From Methylobacterium oryzihabitans (GTDB lineage: Bacteria > Pseudomonadota > Alphaproteobacteria > Rhizobiales > Beijerinckiaceae), in NCBI RefSeq assembly GCF_004004555.2, contig NZ_SACP01000008.1:62001-126000 (forward strand): a DNA stretch of 64,000 bases, given 5' to 3'. The position numbers and the translations under genes are program-made. Below, piece after piece: positions 42,415 through 58,280 of the stretch. The notes under the pieces were generated by a model that was not told where the DNA came from, did not search any database, and saw only the letters and a program-made list of their open reading frames with translations. The first letter of the stretch is position 1. Each line of letters opens with the position of its first letter.

Positions 42415-42651
42415 ATGCAGACCTTCTTCGTCGAGATCAAGTGCCGCCTGGGCAAGACCTACACCGTCGCCAGCGCCCTCGCCGACCGTGAGATCGCGTC
42501 CGAGATCTACTCCACGGCGGGCCACTACGACGTGCTGGCGAAGTTCCACGTCGATGACGGCATCGACATCGGCCATTTTGTCGCCGAGCACGTCCAGACG
42601 GTCGCCGACATTCAGGACACCCGCACCATCATCACCTTCAAGGCGTTCTAA
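42415..42651 (+). CDS. Stand-alone Lrp/AsnC ligand-binding (RAM) domain protein
   Basis: The 78-residue product consists only of the AsnC_trans_reg domain (QTFFVEIKCRLGKTYTVASA, YDVLAKFHVDDGIDIGHFV, VADIQDTRTIITFKAF). It lacks the DNA-binding helix-turn-helix. Such proteins form oligomers that bind amino acids and may modulate full-length Lrp regulators. It starts 72 bp after ugd, on the same strand. Its substrate and role are unknown. Confidence 0.85.
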   Translation: MQTFFVEIKCRLGKTYTVASALADREIASEIYSTAGHYDVLAKFHVDDGIDIGHFVAEHVQTVADIQDTRTIITFKAF

Positions 42652-42867
42652 GCCGGTCCGGGCGCTGCAACCTTCGCTCCACACCCCGCCGCAATGCCAC
42701 CCGAATTTGGGTGTTCATCGCACCCACCGCCGCGCCGAAGCGGCGGCGGATGTTGTGCAGTAGTAAACTTGGCCGTTCCCCGGCAGTCGAGTCGTCCAAA
42801 CCCTGGCCGGCACGCCGCGCTGCGTGGCGATCCTTCGTCCCGACGACAGGATTCCACTGAGGAAGAC
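42652..42867. other. Intergenic region before the PKS locus
   Basis: No clear gene, terminator or operator is visible. The promoter of the PKS operon is expected here. Weak palindromes around 42710-42760 (GCACCCACCGCCGC region) have no known binding protein. Confidence 0.4.
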
Positions 42868-42999
42868 ATGCCACAGTCCGGCACATCCCGCCGTCGCGAG
42901 GCGTCGACGCTCCCCGGTGCGGGTTGGACTCGTTCCAGGGGCGTACTATGGGTGGTCGGAATGCCCGTCCATGGCCTCCGCCGGCCTCCTCTCACCTGA
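42868..42999 (+). CDS. Possible leader ORF (43 codons) in front of the PKS gene
   Basis: The ATG at 42868 is preceded by a good ribosome site GAGGAAG (42859-42865). The product (MPQSGTSRRREASTLPGAGW and further to PPLT) has no recognised domain. Its stop TGA (42997-42999) lies 18 bp before the GTG of the PKS, which has no Shine-Dalgarno of its own. The TGA also fixes the PKS start, as it is in the PKS frame's upstream triplet. Translation of this ORF could deliver ribosomes to the PKS gene. It could equally be an untranslated region. Confidence 0.35.
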   Translation: MPQSGTSRRREASTLPGAGWTRSRGVLWVVGMPVHGLRRPPLT

Positions 43000-43017
43000 G
43001 CGCGTGCGAATTCGAAC

Positions 43018-50441
<7,424 letters not shown>

Positions 50442-50445
<4 letters not shown>

Positions 50446-51809
50446 GCGCCTCCTCCGACGCCGCCGGCGGCCGCGCGGCGCTGGCCGGGTTCGTGACCGC
50501 CCGCCTCGGCAAGGCCCCGGCGCGGCCGGCCGCGCCGCGGCCCGCCCCGAAGGCCGCCGCCAACCCGGCCCAGGACTTCGAATCCCTGCCGGGCTACAAG
50601 GACCTGAAGCTGCAGCGCTCGGCGGCCGAGCTGATCGGCCTCGGCAACCCGTTCTTCCGGGTCCACGACGCCAAGGCCGGCGCCACGACGCGCATCGACG
50701 GGGCGTCGTTTACCAACTTCTCGTCCTACGACTATCTCGGCCTCAACGGCCATCCGGAGGTGAATGCGGCGGCGCAGGAAGCCCTCGTCGCCTATGGCAC
50801 CTCGGCCTCGGCGAGCCGGGTCGTCGCCGGCGAGCGCCCGGGCCATCTCGCCCTCGAACGGGCGCTGGCGGCGCATTACGGCACCGAGGCCTGCGTCGTG
50901 ATGGTGAGCGGCCACGCCACCAACGTCACGACGATCGGCGCGCTGCTGGAGCCGGGCGACGTGATCTACCACGACGCCCTGATCCACAACAGCGTGGTCA
51001 CCGGCGCGCAGCTCTCCGGCGCCCAGCGCCGCAGCTTCCCGCACAACGACCTCGCCGCCCTCGAAATCCTGCTCCAGGCGACCCGCCACGAACACCGGCG
51101 CGCCCTGATCGTGATCGAGGGGCTCTACAGCATGGACGGCGACGCCCCGGATCTGGCCGGGTTCGTCGCCCTCAAGGAGCGGTACGGCACCTGGCTGATG
51201 GTCGACGACGCCCACGGCCTCGGGGTGCTCGGCGCGCGCGGCCACGGCCTGCACGAGCATTGCGGCGTCGATCCGAACCGGGTCGACATCTGGATGGGCA
51301 CGCTGTCGAAGACCCTCTCGACCTGCGGCGGCTACGTCGCGGGCTCCGGCGCCCTGGTCGAGTACCTCAAGTGCACCGCCGGCGGCTTCGTCTACTCGGT
51401 CGGCCTGTCGCCGCCGCTGGCCGCCGCCGCGGTCGCGTCGCTGGCGCTGATGCGCCGGGAGCCGGAGCGGGTCGAGCGGCTGCGTCGCAACGGCGGGCTG
51501 TTCCTTGCCGCCGCCCGCGAGCGCGGCCTCGACACCGGCATGAGCCTCGGCCTCGCGGTGGTGCCGGTCATCGTTGGCGACTCGCTCAAGGCGGTGACGC
51601 TGTCCGACCGGCTGTTCAAGCGCGGCATCAACGTTCAGCCGATCATCCACCCGGCGGTGCCGGAGCGCAGCTCCCGCCTGCGGTTCTTCCTCACCTCCGA
51701 GCACACGCCGGAGCAGATCCGCGACACCGTGACGGCGCTGGCCGACGAGCTCGACGAGATCAACCGCGGCGGCTCGCTGATCGAGCGCCTGATGGCGCGC
51801 AAGGCCTGA
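50442..51809 (+). CDS. Alpha-oxoamine synthase (AOS), predicted PKS release partner
   Basis: The 455-residue fold-type I PLP enzyme belongs to the AOS group, which contains serine palmitoyltransferase, KBL, AONS and ALAS. Typical segments are SSYDYLGLNGHPEV, GHATNVTTIGALL, VDDAHGLGVLG and the Schiff-base K290 in GTLSKTLSTCGGYVAG. The ATG overlaps the PKS stop (ATGA at 50442-50445), which means translational coupling. It is expected to condense the ACP-bound polyketide chain with an amino acid under loss of CO2, giving a 2-amino-3-ketone and releasing the chain. The N-terminal 45 residues are Ala/Pro-rich and may dock to the PKS. The amino acid used is not predictable. Ser, Ala or Gly are the common ones in this family. 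Confidence 0.9.
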
Positions 51810-51851
51810 ACGAGAACTGGGCGGCGGCCCGCCGCCGGGAGCGGAGAACCC

Positions 51852-52142
51852 ATGCGCCGTCGCCTCGTATCCCTGCGCCTCGTATCCCTGGCGTTGCTGG
51901 CCGCCCTCGCCGGCCCGGCCCTAGCCCAGGGCCCCGCCGGGCCGCCCCGGGTGCCGACCCAGTGGGAGGAGGTGAACCGCTCGATGAGCGAACTGCTCAA
52001 CGACGGCCACCGCATCGTGGCGGCGGCGGGCCCGTCCTTCACCCTGGAGAAGAACGGCAAGTACGTCGCCTGCGAGGTGCGCTCGGCCGGCGCCGTCGGC
52101 GCCAAGCGCTCCACCACCTCGCAGTGCTACCGGTTGAATTGA
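51852..52142 (+). CDS. Small secreted protein of unknown function
   Basis: The 96-residue product has a signal peptide ([15 protein letters not shown]) and a mature part of about 70 residues (PTQWEEVNRSMSELLNDGHR, KNGKYVACEVRSAG). Two cysteines may form a disulfide in the periplasm. A perfect 15-bp tandem duplication at 51861-51890 repeats RLVSL in the signal peptide. It follows the AOS gene after 42 bp, so it may be in the same transcript. I do not recognise a family. Confidence 0.6.
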   Translation: MRRRLVSLRLVSLALLAALAGPALAQGPAGPPRVPTQWEEVNRSMSELLNDGHRIVAAAGPSFTLEKNGKYVACEVRSAGAVGAKRSTTSQCYRLN

Positions 52143-52242
52143 ACGGAAGCGGATCGCTGGCTTCGCGGTCAACAACGCCGGTCGGGTCGAGTGGAAGCTG
52201 GCCACGGGTGTTTGTTGCGACGCCCTAAGTTCTGGCGCCTCT

Positions 52243-52393
52243 CCCCTCTCCCGAGTGGGAGAGGGGTCGGGGGTGAGGGTGGCTCACGTCCAGAATAAGA
52301 CGCCTAAAGTTGAGCTGCGCGGCTCAACAGTCTGCGCTTGATTCTGCGCCGTTTCCACCCTCACCCCTACCCCTCTCCCACTCGGGAGAGGGG
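52243..52393. repeat. Intergenic inverted repeat, family B
   Basis: Two near-perfect inverted arms of about 40 nt (52243-52282 and 52355-52393), each containing the small hairpin CCCTCTCCCGAGTGGGAGAGG, enclose a 72-bp AT-richer centre. The region lies between the convergent small secreted gene and the formyltransferase gene and may form a large cruciform or a bidirectional terminator. No coding potential is seen from 52143 to 52481. Confidence 0.75.
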
Positions 52394-52481
52394 ATCCCGC
52401 GGCAGGAATGCGACTCCGTTGCTGATCTTACATTGCCGTCGATCGCCTGGATCCTGTGGCGGTTGGACCCGCTCAGGATAG

Positions 52482-53327
52482 TCATGGCCGCGACAGGCTC
52501 AGCGCCTCGCGCAGGTCGCGCCCGTCGACCAGCCTGCGGCCGCGGCGCTTGAGGTCGCGCAACTGCGCCCGGGTCGGGAACCCGCAATAGGGCAGCACCG
52601 GCACCGTCCGCCCTTCCGGCAGGCGGCCGTCCTCGCGCACCCGGCGCAGCACCCCGTCGAGGAGCGGCCGGCCGGCCTCGTGCAGCAGCACCGCGGCGCG
52701 CGACGCGGTGACGTCGGGCGCCAGCGTCACCGCCTGCTGCGCCAGGATCGCCCCGGCATCGACCGCCGCGGCGAGGCGGTGGATCGTGACGCCGAAGCGC
52801 GGCGTCGGCTCCAGCAGCGCGTGCAGGGTCGGTACCGGACCGCGGTGATGCGGCAGCAGCGAGGGATGCAGGTTCACGCCGCCGAGCGGCGCCGCGGCCA
52901 GCGCGTCGGCGTCGAAGATCTGGTCGAAGTGGAACGACACGATCAGGTCGGCCCCGTGCCGGCGCAGAACCTCGCCGACCGCGGCGCCGGAGACCGACGT
53001 GACGGTGACGCAGGGCAGGCCGAGCCGCCGGCACAGCACCGGCAGCGGCGTCGCCGCCGCGGTGTCGTCGCCCGGGTTCGAGGTCTTCGGCGCCGGCGCG
53101 AGCGCCGAGACGAGGTCGGGCAAGCCGAAATTGACTCCGAGATAGGGCAGGAAGCCGGTGCCGGAGCGCAGGACGTGGCGCCGGACCTGCCCGGTGAGCC
53201 CGCCGGTGCTCGGCCGGTGCGGGTCCGACAGGGCGACGACCGCGATCTCGTCGGCGTGCTCGGCGACGAACCGGCGCACGGCCCGGGCGTTGGCGAGGGC
53301 TTCGAGGGTGAACAGCGCGAGGCGCAC
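52482..53327 (-). CDS. Formyltransferase family protein
   Basis: The 281-residue protein has a formyltransferase N-terminal fold with the segment [18 protein letters not shown] (Asn and His of the active site) and the Asp in [13 protein letters not shown]. It resembles methionyl-tRNA, GAR and amino-sugar formyltransferases, but it is short and lacks a tRNA-binding C-terminal domain. It therefore probably formylates a small amine, sugar amine or lipid amine from 10-formyl-THF. The start is a GTG at 53325-53327 with GAAGGA. It lies 17 bp after the SDR gene, convergent to the PKS-AOS operon. A role in tailoring the PKS-AOS amine is possible, but so is sugar formylation with KpsC. Confidence 0.82.
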   Translation of the reverse strand: MRLALFTLEALANARAVRRFVAEHADEIAVVALSDPHRPSTGGLTGQVRRHVLRSGTGFLPYLGVNFGLPDLVSALAPAPKTSNPGDDTAAATPLPVLCRRLGLPCVTVTSVSGAAVGEVLRRHGADLIVSFHFDQIFDADALAAAPLGGVNLHPSLLPHHRGPVPTLHALLEPTPRFGVTIHRLAAAVDAGAILAQQAVTLAPDVTASRAAVLLHEAGRPLLDGVLRRVREDGRLPEGRTVPVLPYCGFPTRAQLRDLKRRGRRLVDGRDLREALSLSRP

Positions 53328-53344
53328 GGGCGGGTCCTTCCGGG

Positions 53345-54133
53345 TCAGGACGGCTGCTGGGTCGCGCGCATCCGGAACGAGAAGCCGCGCATGCCGAGGC
53401 GGCGCAGGCGCTCGGGCAGGAGCGCGGCGCCCCGGGCCGCCGCCGCGAGGGCGGCCGGGAAGGCGATCGTGCCCTCGTCGCGGGCGAGCCCGCGGGCGAT
53501 GCGGCGGGCGGCGGCCTCGGCGCTCATCTCCAGCGGCCGCCAGCCCTGGTAGTCGCCGCCCATCGCGGTGCGGACGTAGCCGGGGCAGACCACGTTGATC
53601 CGCACCCCGCGGGGCGCCAGCTTCTCGCGCAGGGCGAGGCCGTGGGCAAGGAGCGCCGCCTTGGTGCCGCTATAAGCCGGGGCGTCCGGCAGCGGCGCGA
53701 TCGCCGCCAGCGACGAGATCAGGGCGATCTGGCCGCGCCCGCGCGCCTCCATCCGGGTCGCGCAGGGCAGCGCGAGGTTGAGCGCACCCATCAGGTTCAC
53801 GTCGAGGACCGCGAAGGCGGTCGCCTCGGTCTCGACCCCGCCCTCGGGATGGCCGCCGTTGACGCCCGCATTGGCGATCGCGAGGTCGATGCCGCGGCGG
53901 CCGTCGATGTCGGCGACCCATTCGCGCATCGCCGCCCGGTCGCGGACGTCGAGGGGCGTCGCCTCGACCTCGGCGCCCTTCGCCCGGCAGGCGGCAGCCA
54001 CCGTCTCCAGCCGGTCGGCGCCGCGGGCGTTGAGGACCAGGAGCCGGCCCGGGGCGGCGTAATGCTGGGCCAGGGCCGCGCCGATCCCGCTCGACGCGCC
54101 GGTGATGACGATGACGGTGGGCTCGGCCGGCAT
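53345..54133 (-). CDS. Short-chain dehydrogenase/reductase
   Basis: The 262-residue classical SDR has the NAD(P)-binding TGASSGIG near residue 11, NAGVNGG, the catalytic Ser in LISSLAAIA and the YxxxK of [16 protein letters not shown]. The segment [14 protein letters not shown] follows. The C-terminal end resembles 3-ketosphinganine-reductase-type or DltE-like SDRs, but that is a weak match by eye. GGGAG precedes the ATG. It forms a two-gene transcript with the formyltransferase. If it acts on the AOS product, it would reduce the 3-ketone to a 3-hydroxy group. Confidence 0.85.
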   Translation of the reverse strand: MPAEPTVIVITGASSGIGAALAQHYAAPGRLLVLNARGADRLETVAAACRAKGAEVEATPLDVRDRAAMREWVADIDGRRGIDLAIANAGVNGGHPEGGVETEATAFAVLDVNLMGALNLALPCATRMEARGRGQIALISSLAAIAPLPDAPAYSGTKAALLAHGLALREKLAPRGVRINVVCPGYVRTAMGGDYQGWRPLEMSAEAAARRIARGLARDEGTIAFPAALAAAARGAALLPERLRRLGMRGFSFRMRATQQPS

Positions 54134-54284
54134 GAGGCTCCCGATGGTTGTCGTGGCCGTGTAGCACGACCGCCCGCCGTCCGGCGAACGCCCTCGGCGG
54201 AGCGCCCACGCTTGACGGAACCGGGGCGATATGGAACGGGCGCCTGCTCCGGTCGGCCGGGCGTTGGGGTTGAGCGAGAGGCGG

Positions 54285-56345
54285 ATGGATCACGGCAAGC
54301 TGAAGCGGCTGTGGCCCCGGACCCTGTCCGAGGCGGAGCTTCCCGCCCGGCGGCGGTCGCGGCGTCTCGGCAGCGACCCGACCTCGCGGCGCGTGCGCCT
54401 CACCGACCGCTGGGACGAGGGCTTCCTGCGCCTCGCCGGGCCGCGGCTCGCCGAGTCGCCCCTGGCCAAGACCTTGTTGACGAAGTCTCCGCTGACGAAG
54501 TCCCTTCTGGCCCGGTCCGGGCTGGCCCGGCCCCGGGGGCGGCGCAACCTGAGCTACATTGTCGACGGGCTCGGCATCTACTACGACGCGACGGCGCCGA
54601 GCGAACTCGAGGTGATGATCGAGGAGGGCGGCTGGGAGAGCGAGGAGATCCTCGCCCGGGCCCGCCGCGGCATCGACCGCCTGCGCGGGCGCCGCCTCAG
54701 CCTCGACAACGATCCGCGCCGGCGCGACCTCGCCGACCTGCTCGCGCCGGCGAATGGCACAACCCGGGTCGTCATCGTCGACCAGCCGCGGGGCGATCCC
54801 TCGATCGGCTTCGGGCTCGCCGGTCCCGTCGGCTTTTCCGGGATGCTGGCGGCGGCGGCGGCGGAGCACCCCGAGGCCGAGCGCATCGTGGTGATGGACC
54901 CGGCCGCGCCGCCCGGGCGGCCCGGCCACATCGACGCCGCCGCCGCCGCGGCGGCCGGGGCGCGCCTCGTCGCCGATCCCGTCGCGGCGTGGTCGGTGAT
55001 CGAGGCGAGCCACCGGCTCTACGTGCTCACCAGCCATGTCGGCTTCGAGGCGGCCCTCGCCGGACGGGCGGTGTCGTGCTTCGGCATGCCGTTCTACGCC
55101 GGCTGGGGCTTCACCGAGGACCGGCTCCACCTCGCCCGCCGCACCCGCCGCCGCGCGCCCGAGGAGGTGTTCGCCGCCGCCTACCTCGTCTGCTCGCGCT
55201 ACTTCGAGCCCTATGGCGGCGAGCCGTGCCGGTTCGAGGAGGCGCTCGACATCCTCGACCTCGTGGTCGCCCGCGAGCGCGAGAACGCCGTGGCGACCCT
55301 CTGCCTCGGCTTCTCGGGCTGGAAGCGCCCGTGGATCGGCCGCACCCTGGCCGCCCCGGGCTTCGTGCCGGCCTTCGCCCGGGGCGGCGGCGTCGGGCCG
55401 GCCGACCTCGACGGGATCGGCCGGGCGGTCGCCTGGGCGAGCCGGACCTCCGACGAGGCGGTGGCGGCCTGCCGGGCGGCGGGCGTGCCGCTGCTGCGGA
55501 TGGAGGACGGCTTCGTGCGCTCGGTCGGCCTCGGGGTCGCGTTGCGGCCGGGGGCCTCGCACGTCCTCGACTCCGCCGGCATCTATTACGATTCCACCGG
55601 ACCGAGCGACCTGGAGCGCCTGCTGGAGGCGGGGGACTTCCCGCCCGCCCTGCTCGCCCGGGCGGCGCGGCTGCGCGCATCGATCGTGGCGGCGCGGGTC
55701 AGCAAGTACAATGTCGGGGCCGGCGCGGTGCCGCCGATGCCGCGGCCCGGCCCGGTGGTGCTGGTGCCGGGACAGGTCGAGAACGACGCCTCGATCCGCC
55801 TCGGCGGCGCCACCGTGGCCGGCAACGCCGCCCTGCTGCGGCGGGTGCGCGAGCGCCACCCGGACGCCGTGATCGTGTTCAAGCCGCATCCCGACGTCGA
55901 GGCCGGGCTGCGGCCCGGCTGGGTCGCGCCGGAGGAACTGGCGCGCTCCGCCGACCTCGTCCTGCGCGACGTCTCGGCCGCCGACGCGATCGAGGCCGCC
56001 GACCGGGTCGAGACCATGACCTCGCTCATCGGCTTCGAGGCGCTGCTGCGCGGCAAGCCGGTGACCACCCACGGCCTGCCGTTCTACGCCGGCTGGGGCC
56101 TGACCGAGAGCCCGCCCTGCCCGCGGCGCACGCGCCGGCTCACCCTCGACGAACTGGTGGCGGGGGCGCTGATCGCCTATCCGCGCTACGTCGATCCGCG
56201 CACCGGCCTGCCCTGCCCTCCCGAGGTTCTGGTGCGCCGCCTCGCCGAGGGCGATCCCGACCTGTCGCGTCGGGTCCACAGCGCCGAGGCGGTGATGAAG
56301 CAGGTCTGGTCGCTGGTCTGGCGCCGGGTGCTCGGGCGCGGCTGA
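54285..56345 (+). CDS. kpsC: KpsC-like capsular polysaccharide beta-Kdo transferase (two domains)
   Basis: The 686-residue protein has two homologous halves. The first (about residues 80-340) shows [31 protein letters not shown] and [16 protein letters not shown]. The second (about 380-670) shows [30 protein letters not shown] and [16 protein letters not shown]. This tandem arrangement is known from KpsC, where the two domains add alternating beta-Kdo residues to the lysophosphatidylglycerol anchor of capsules. The ATG at 54285 has GAGAGG close upstream. An in-frame ATG at 54231 is the alternative. No kpsS, kpsD, kpsE or kpsMT genes are near. The stop TGA is the first three bases of a palindromic repeat. 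Confidence 0.9.
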   Translation: MDHGKLKRLWPRTLSEAELPARRRSRRLGSDPTSRRVRLTDRWDEGFLRLAGPRLAESPLAKTLLTKSPLTKSLLARSGLARPRGRRNLSYIVDGLGIYYDATAPSELEVMIEEGGWESEEILARARRGIDRLRGRRLSLDNDPRRRDLADLLAPANGTTRVVIVDQPRGDPSIGFGLAGPVGFSGMLAAAAAEHPEAERIVVMDPAAPPGRPGHIDAAAAAAAGARLVADPVAAWSVIEASHRLYVLTSHVGFEAALAGRAVSCFGMPFYAGWGFTEDRLHLARRTRRRAPEEVFAAAYLVCSRYFEPYGGEPCRFEEALDILDLVVARERENAVATLCLGFSGWKRPWIGRTLAAPGFVPAFARGGGVGPADLDGIGRAVAWASRTSDEAVAACRAAGVPLLRMEDGFVRSVGLGVALRPGASHVLDSAGIYYDSTGPSDLERLLEAGDFPPALLARAARLRASIVAARVSKYNVGAGAVPPMPRPGPVVLVPGQVENDASIRLGGATVAGNAALLRRVRERHPDAVIVFKPHPDVEAGLRPGWVAPEELARSADLVLRDVSAADAIEAADRVETMTSLIGFEALLRGKPVTTHGLPFYAGWGLTESPPCPRRTRRLTLDELVAGALIAYPRYVDPRTGLPCPPEVLVRRLAEGDPDLSRRVHSAEAVMKQVWSLVWRRVLGRG

Positions 56346-56395
56346 TCCGATGTCCGGACGATGGCTTCCGGACATCGGATCAGCCCGCGCGGTGG
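56343..56395 (+). repeat. Palindromic repeat element, copy 3 (degenerate module)
   Basis: A perfect 16-bp stem (56343-56358 and 56367-56382) with an 8-nt loop is followed by CAGCCCGCGCGG and then diverges. It begins exactly at the kpsC stop codon. The module is truncated or decayed compared with copies 1 and 2. Confidence 0.75.
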
Positions 56396-56484
56396 AGCCG
56401 GAGGCCCCACGCACGGAAGCGAAGGCGATGTCCGCGTCGCGACAGCGACGGCAACGCAGCCGCCGAGCGATCGATCGACAGTAG

Positions 56485-56602
56485 GATACGGAATCCGGAA
56501 GCAATCTTCCGGATTCCGTATCATCAGCCCGCGCGGCGCATCAGCGACGCCGACTTCCGCATCGCGAAGCGATCGATCGGAAATCGTATGATACGATTTC
56601 CG
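56485..56602 (+). repeat. Palindromic repeat element, copy 4
   Basis: A perfect 16-bp stem (56485-56500 and 56507-56522, 6-nt loop) is followed by the module TCAGCCCGCGCGGCGCATCA to GCATCGCGAAGCGATC and a second inverted repeat at 56578-56602 (12-bp arms, 1-nt centre). It lies between the convergent kpsC and dadA genes, about 100 bp from copy 3. Confidence 0.8.
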
Positions 56603-56625
56603 AGCGAAACGGCCGAGAAGCCGGA

Positions 56626-57906
56626 TCACGCGGCCGCGGCGAGGCGCGTCCGCTCGACCGGCATGGCCTGCTCCACCGCCGCGGCGGCGAGCTGCGCGGT
56701 CGCGGCGGACAGGGTCCAGCCGAGATGGCCGTGGCCGGTGTTGTAGAAGATGCCGGGCCGCTTGCCGGGGCCGACGCGGGGCAGCATGCCGGGCAGCATC
56801 GGGCGCAGGCCGCTCCAGGCCACGACCCGGTCGGTCGCGACCTGCGGGAACTGCTCGCGGGTCCAGCGCACCAGCGGCTCGATGCGGTCGTGCCGGATGT
56901 CGCGGTTGAAGCCGTTGAACTCCGCGGTGCCGGCGACCCGGAAGCGGTCGCGGCCGAGCCGGCTGGTGACGATCTTGGTCGCGTCGTCGAGGATGCTGAC
57001 CGTCGGCGCCGCGTCCTGGCTCTCGGGCGTGTGCAGGTTGACGGTGATCGAGTAGCCTTTGACGGGATAGATGTTCAGGCGGTCGCCGAGGGCGGCGGCG
57101 AGAGTGCGGCTGGCGCAGCCGGCGCAGATCACCACCCCGTCGACCTCGACCGGCTCCCAGGTCTGGATGCGGTCGTCGCCGTCGTCGCGGGCCACCGGCA
57201 GCCAGCGGATCTGGTAGCCGCCCGCCGGCAGCGGCGCGATCGCCTCGATGGCCGAGTCGTAGCGGAACCGCACGCCCTTGCGGGCGCAGGCCTCGGCGAG
57301 GCCGCGGGTGAACTTGTGGATGTCGCCGGTCGAGTCGGACGGGGTGAAGAAGCCGCCGTGATAGGAGCCCTTCAGGGTCGGCTCGATCGCCCGGATCTCC
57401 TCCGGGGTGATCGCGCGGCGCTCCAGGCCGCCCTCCTGCAGCAGGGCGTTGACCGCCGCCGCCTTCTCGAACCCGGCCTTGTCGCGGTAGAAGTGCAGGA
57501 TGCCGCGGCGCTCGAGGTTGAAGTCGATCTTCTCGCGCTCGGCCATCGCGAACATGTGCTCGCGCGAGGCCAGGGCGAGGCGCACCGTCTCGATCGTGTT
57601 GGCCCGGTAGTTGCCGATCTGGCCGATGAACTCGGCCATCCAGGAATACTTGTGCCAGCTCGGCTTCGGGTTGACGAGGAGCGGCGCGTCGCGCCGGGCC
57701 ATCCACTTGATGCCCTGGAGGATGGTCGAGGTCTTGTTCCACACCTCGGCGTTGCTGACCGAGAGCTGGCCGCCATTGGCGAAGGAGGTCTCCATCGCCG
57801 AGTAGCGGTTGCGGTCGAAGACGGTGACGTCGTAGCCGCGCTCGATCAGGGCGTAGGCGGTGGTCACGCCGGTGATGCCGGCACCGATGACGGCGATATG
57901 GGGCAT
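56626..57906 (-). CDS. dadA: D-amino acid / glycine dehydrogenase, DadA family
   Basis: The 426-residue FAD enzyme has the N-terminal dinucleotide motif [17 protein letters not shown] and, near the C-terminus, [15 protein letters not shown] and [14 protein letters not shown]. It oxidatively deaminates D-amino acids (typically D-Ala) and passes electrons to the quinone pool at the inner membrane. The ATG at 57906 is chosen because the family starts at this point. An in-frame extension to 57969 would run into the riboswitch. It is preceded by a tandem glycine riboswitch, which suggests that glycine is an important substrate or product, so a glycine-oxidising role is possible. Confidence 0.9.
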   Translation of the reverse strand: MPHIAVIGAGITGVTTAYALIERGYDVTVFDRNRYSAMETSFANGGQLSVSNAEVWNKTSTILQGIKWMARRDAPLLVNPKPSWHKYSWMAEFIGQIGNYRANTIETVRLALASREHMFAMAEREKIDFNLERRGILHFYRDKAGFEKAAAVNALLQEGGLERRAITPEEIRAIEPTLKGSYHGGFFTPSDSTGDIHKFTRGLAEACARKGVRFRYDSAIEAIAPLPAGGYQIRWLPVARDDGDDRIQTWEPVEVDGVVICAGCASRTLAAALGDRLNIYPVKGYSITVNLHTPESQDAAPTVSILDDATKIVTSRLGRDRFRVAGTAEFNGFNRDIRHDRIEPLVRWTREQFPQVATDRVVAWSGLRPMLPGMLPRVGPGKRPGIFYNTGHGHLGWTLSAATAQLAAAAVEQAMPVERTRLAAAA

Positions 57907-57962
57907 GGGATCAGGTCCTGAACACGAGAGTCGCCTGTGGTCCGGCTCGGCCGGCCCGCTGC

Positions 57963-58149
57963 GCCCCATCTGTCACGGTACCTGAGAGCTTCGTCCGCCG
58001 GCTCAGGCCCGCGGCGTTCCCCTTCGGTGGACGCCTTGTTTCAGGCGCCTCTCTCCAGATCGTCCGGACGGCACGGTCCTGGGTGCCTGAGAGTTTCCGG
58101 GGCGGTTGCTCCGTCGGCGCCGGATGTCTCGCGACCTCCGGTCTCTCCC
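57963..58149 (-). promoter_or_regulatory. Tandem glycine riboswitch (gcvT motif) upstream of dadA
   Basis: On the minus strand two aptamers follow one another. Aptamer 1 (about 58149-58076) has GGGAGAGAC, GCCGACGGAGCAA and CTCTCAGGCACCCAGGACC. Aptamer 2 (about 58056-57963) has GGAGAGAGGCGCC, CACCGAAGGGGAACG and CTCTCAGGTACCGTGACAG. These are the conserved blocks of the glycine-binding RNA, and the two-aptamer layout is typical. It ends about 57 nt before the dadA start. Glycine binding is expected to turn the downstream gene on. Confidence 0.92.
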
Positions 58150-58280
58150 GTGTCGTCCTGTGGACTTTGGTACGGGTACACCTCCCGGCCGGGACCCGCA
58201 ACCGGGGCCGTGGCGGGATCGGCGGCAATCCACGAACAAAAATTTGGCATTGGCGGTTGTGGCCGGGGAGAGGGTTCGGA

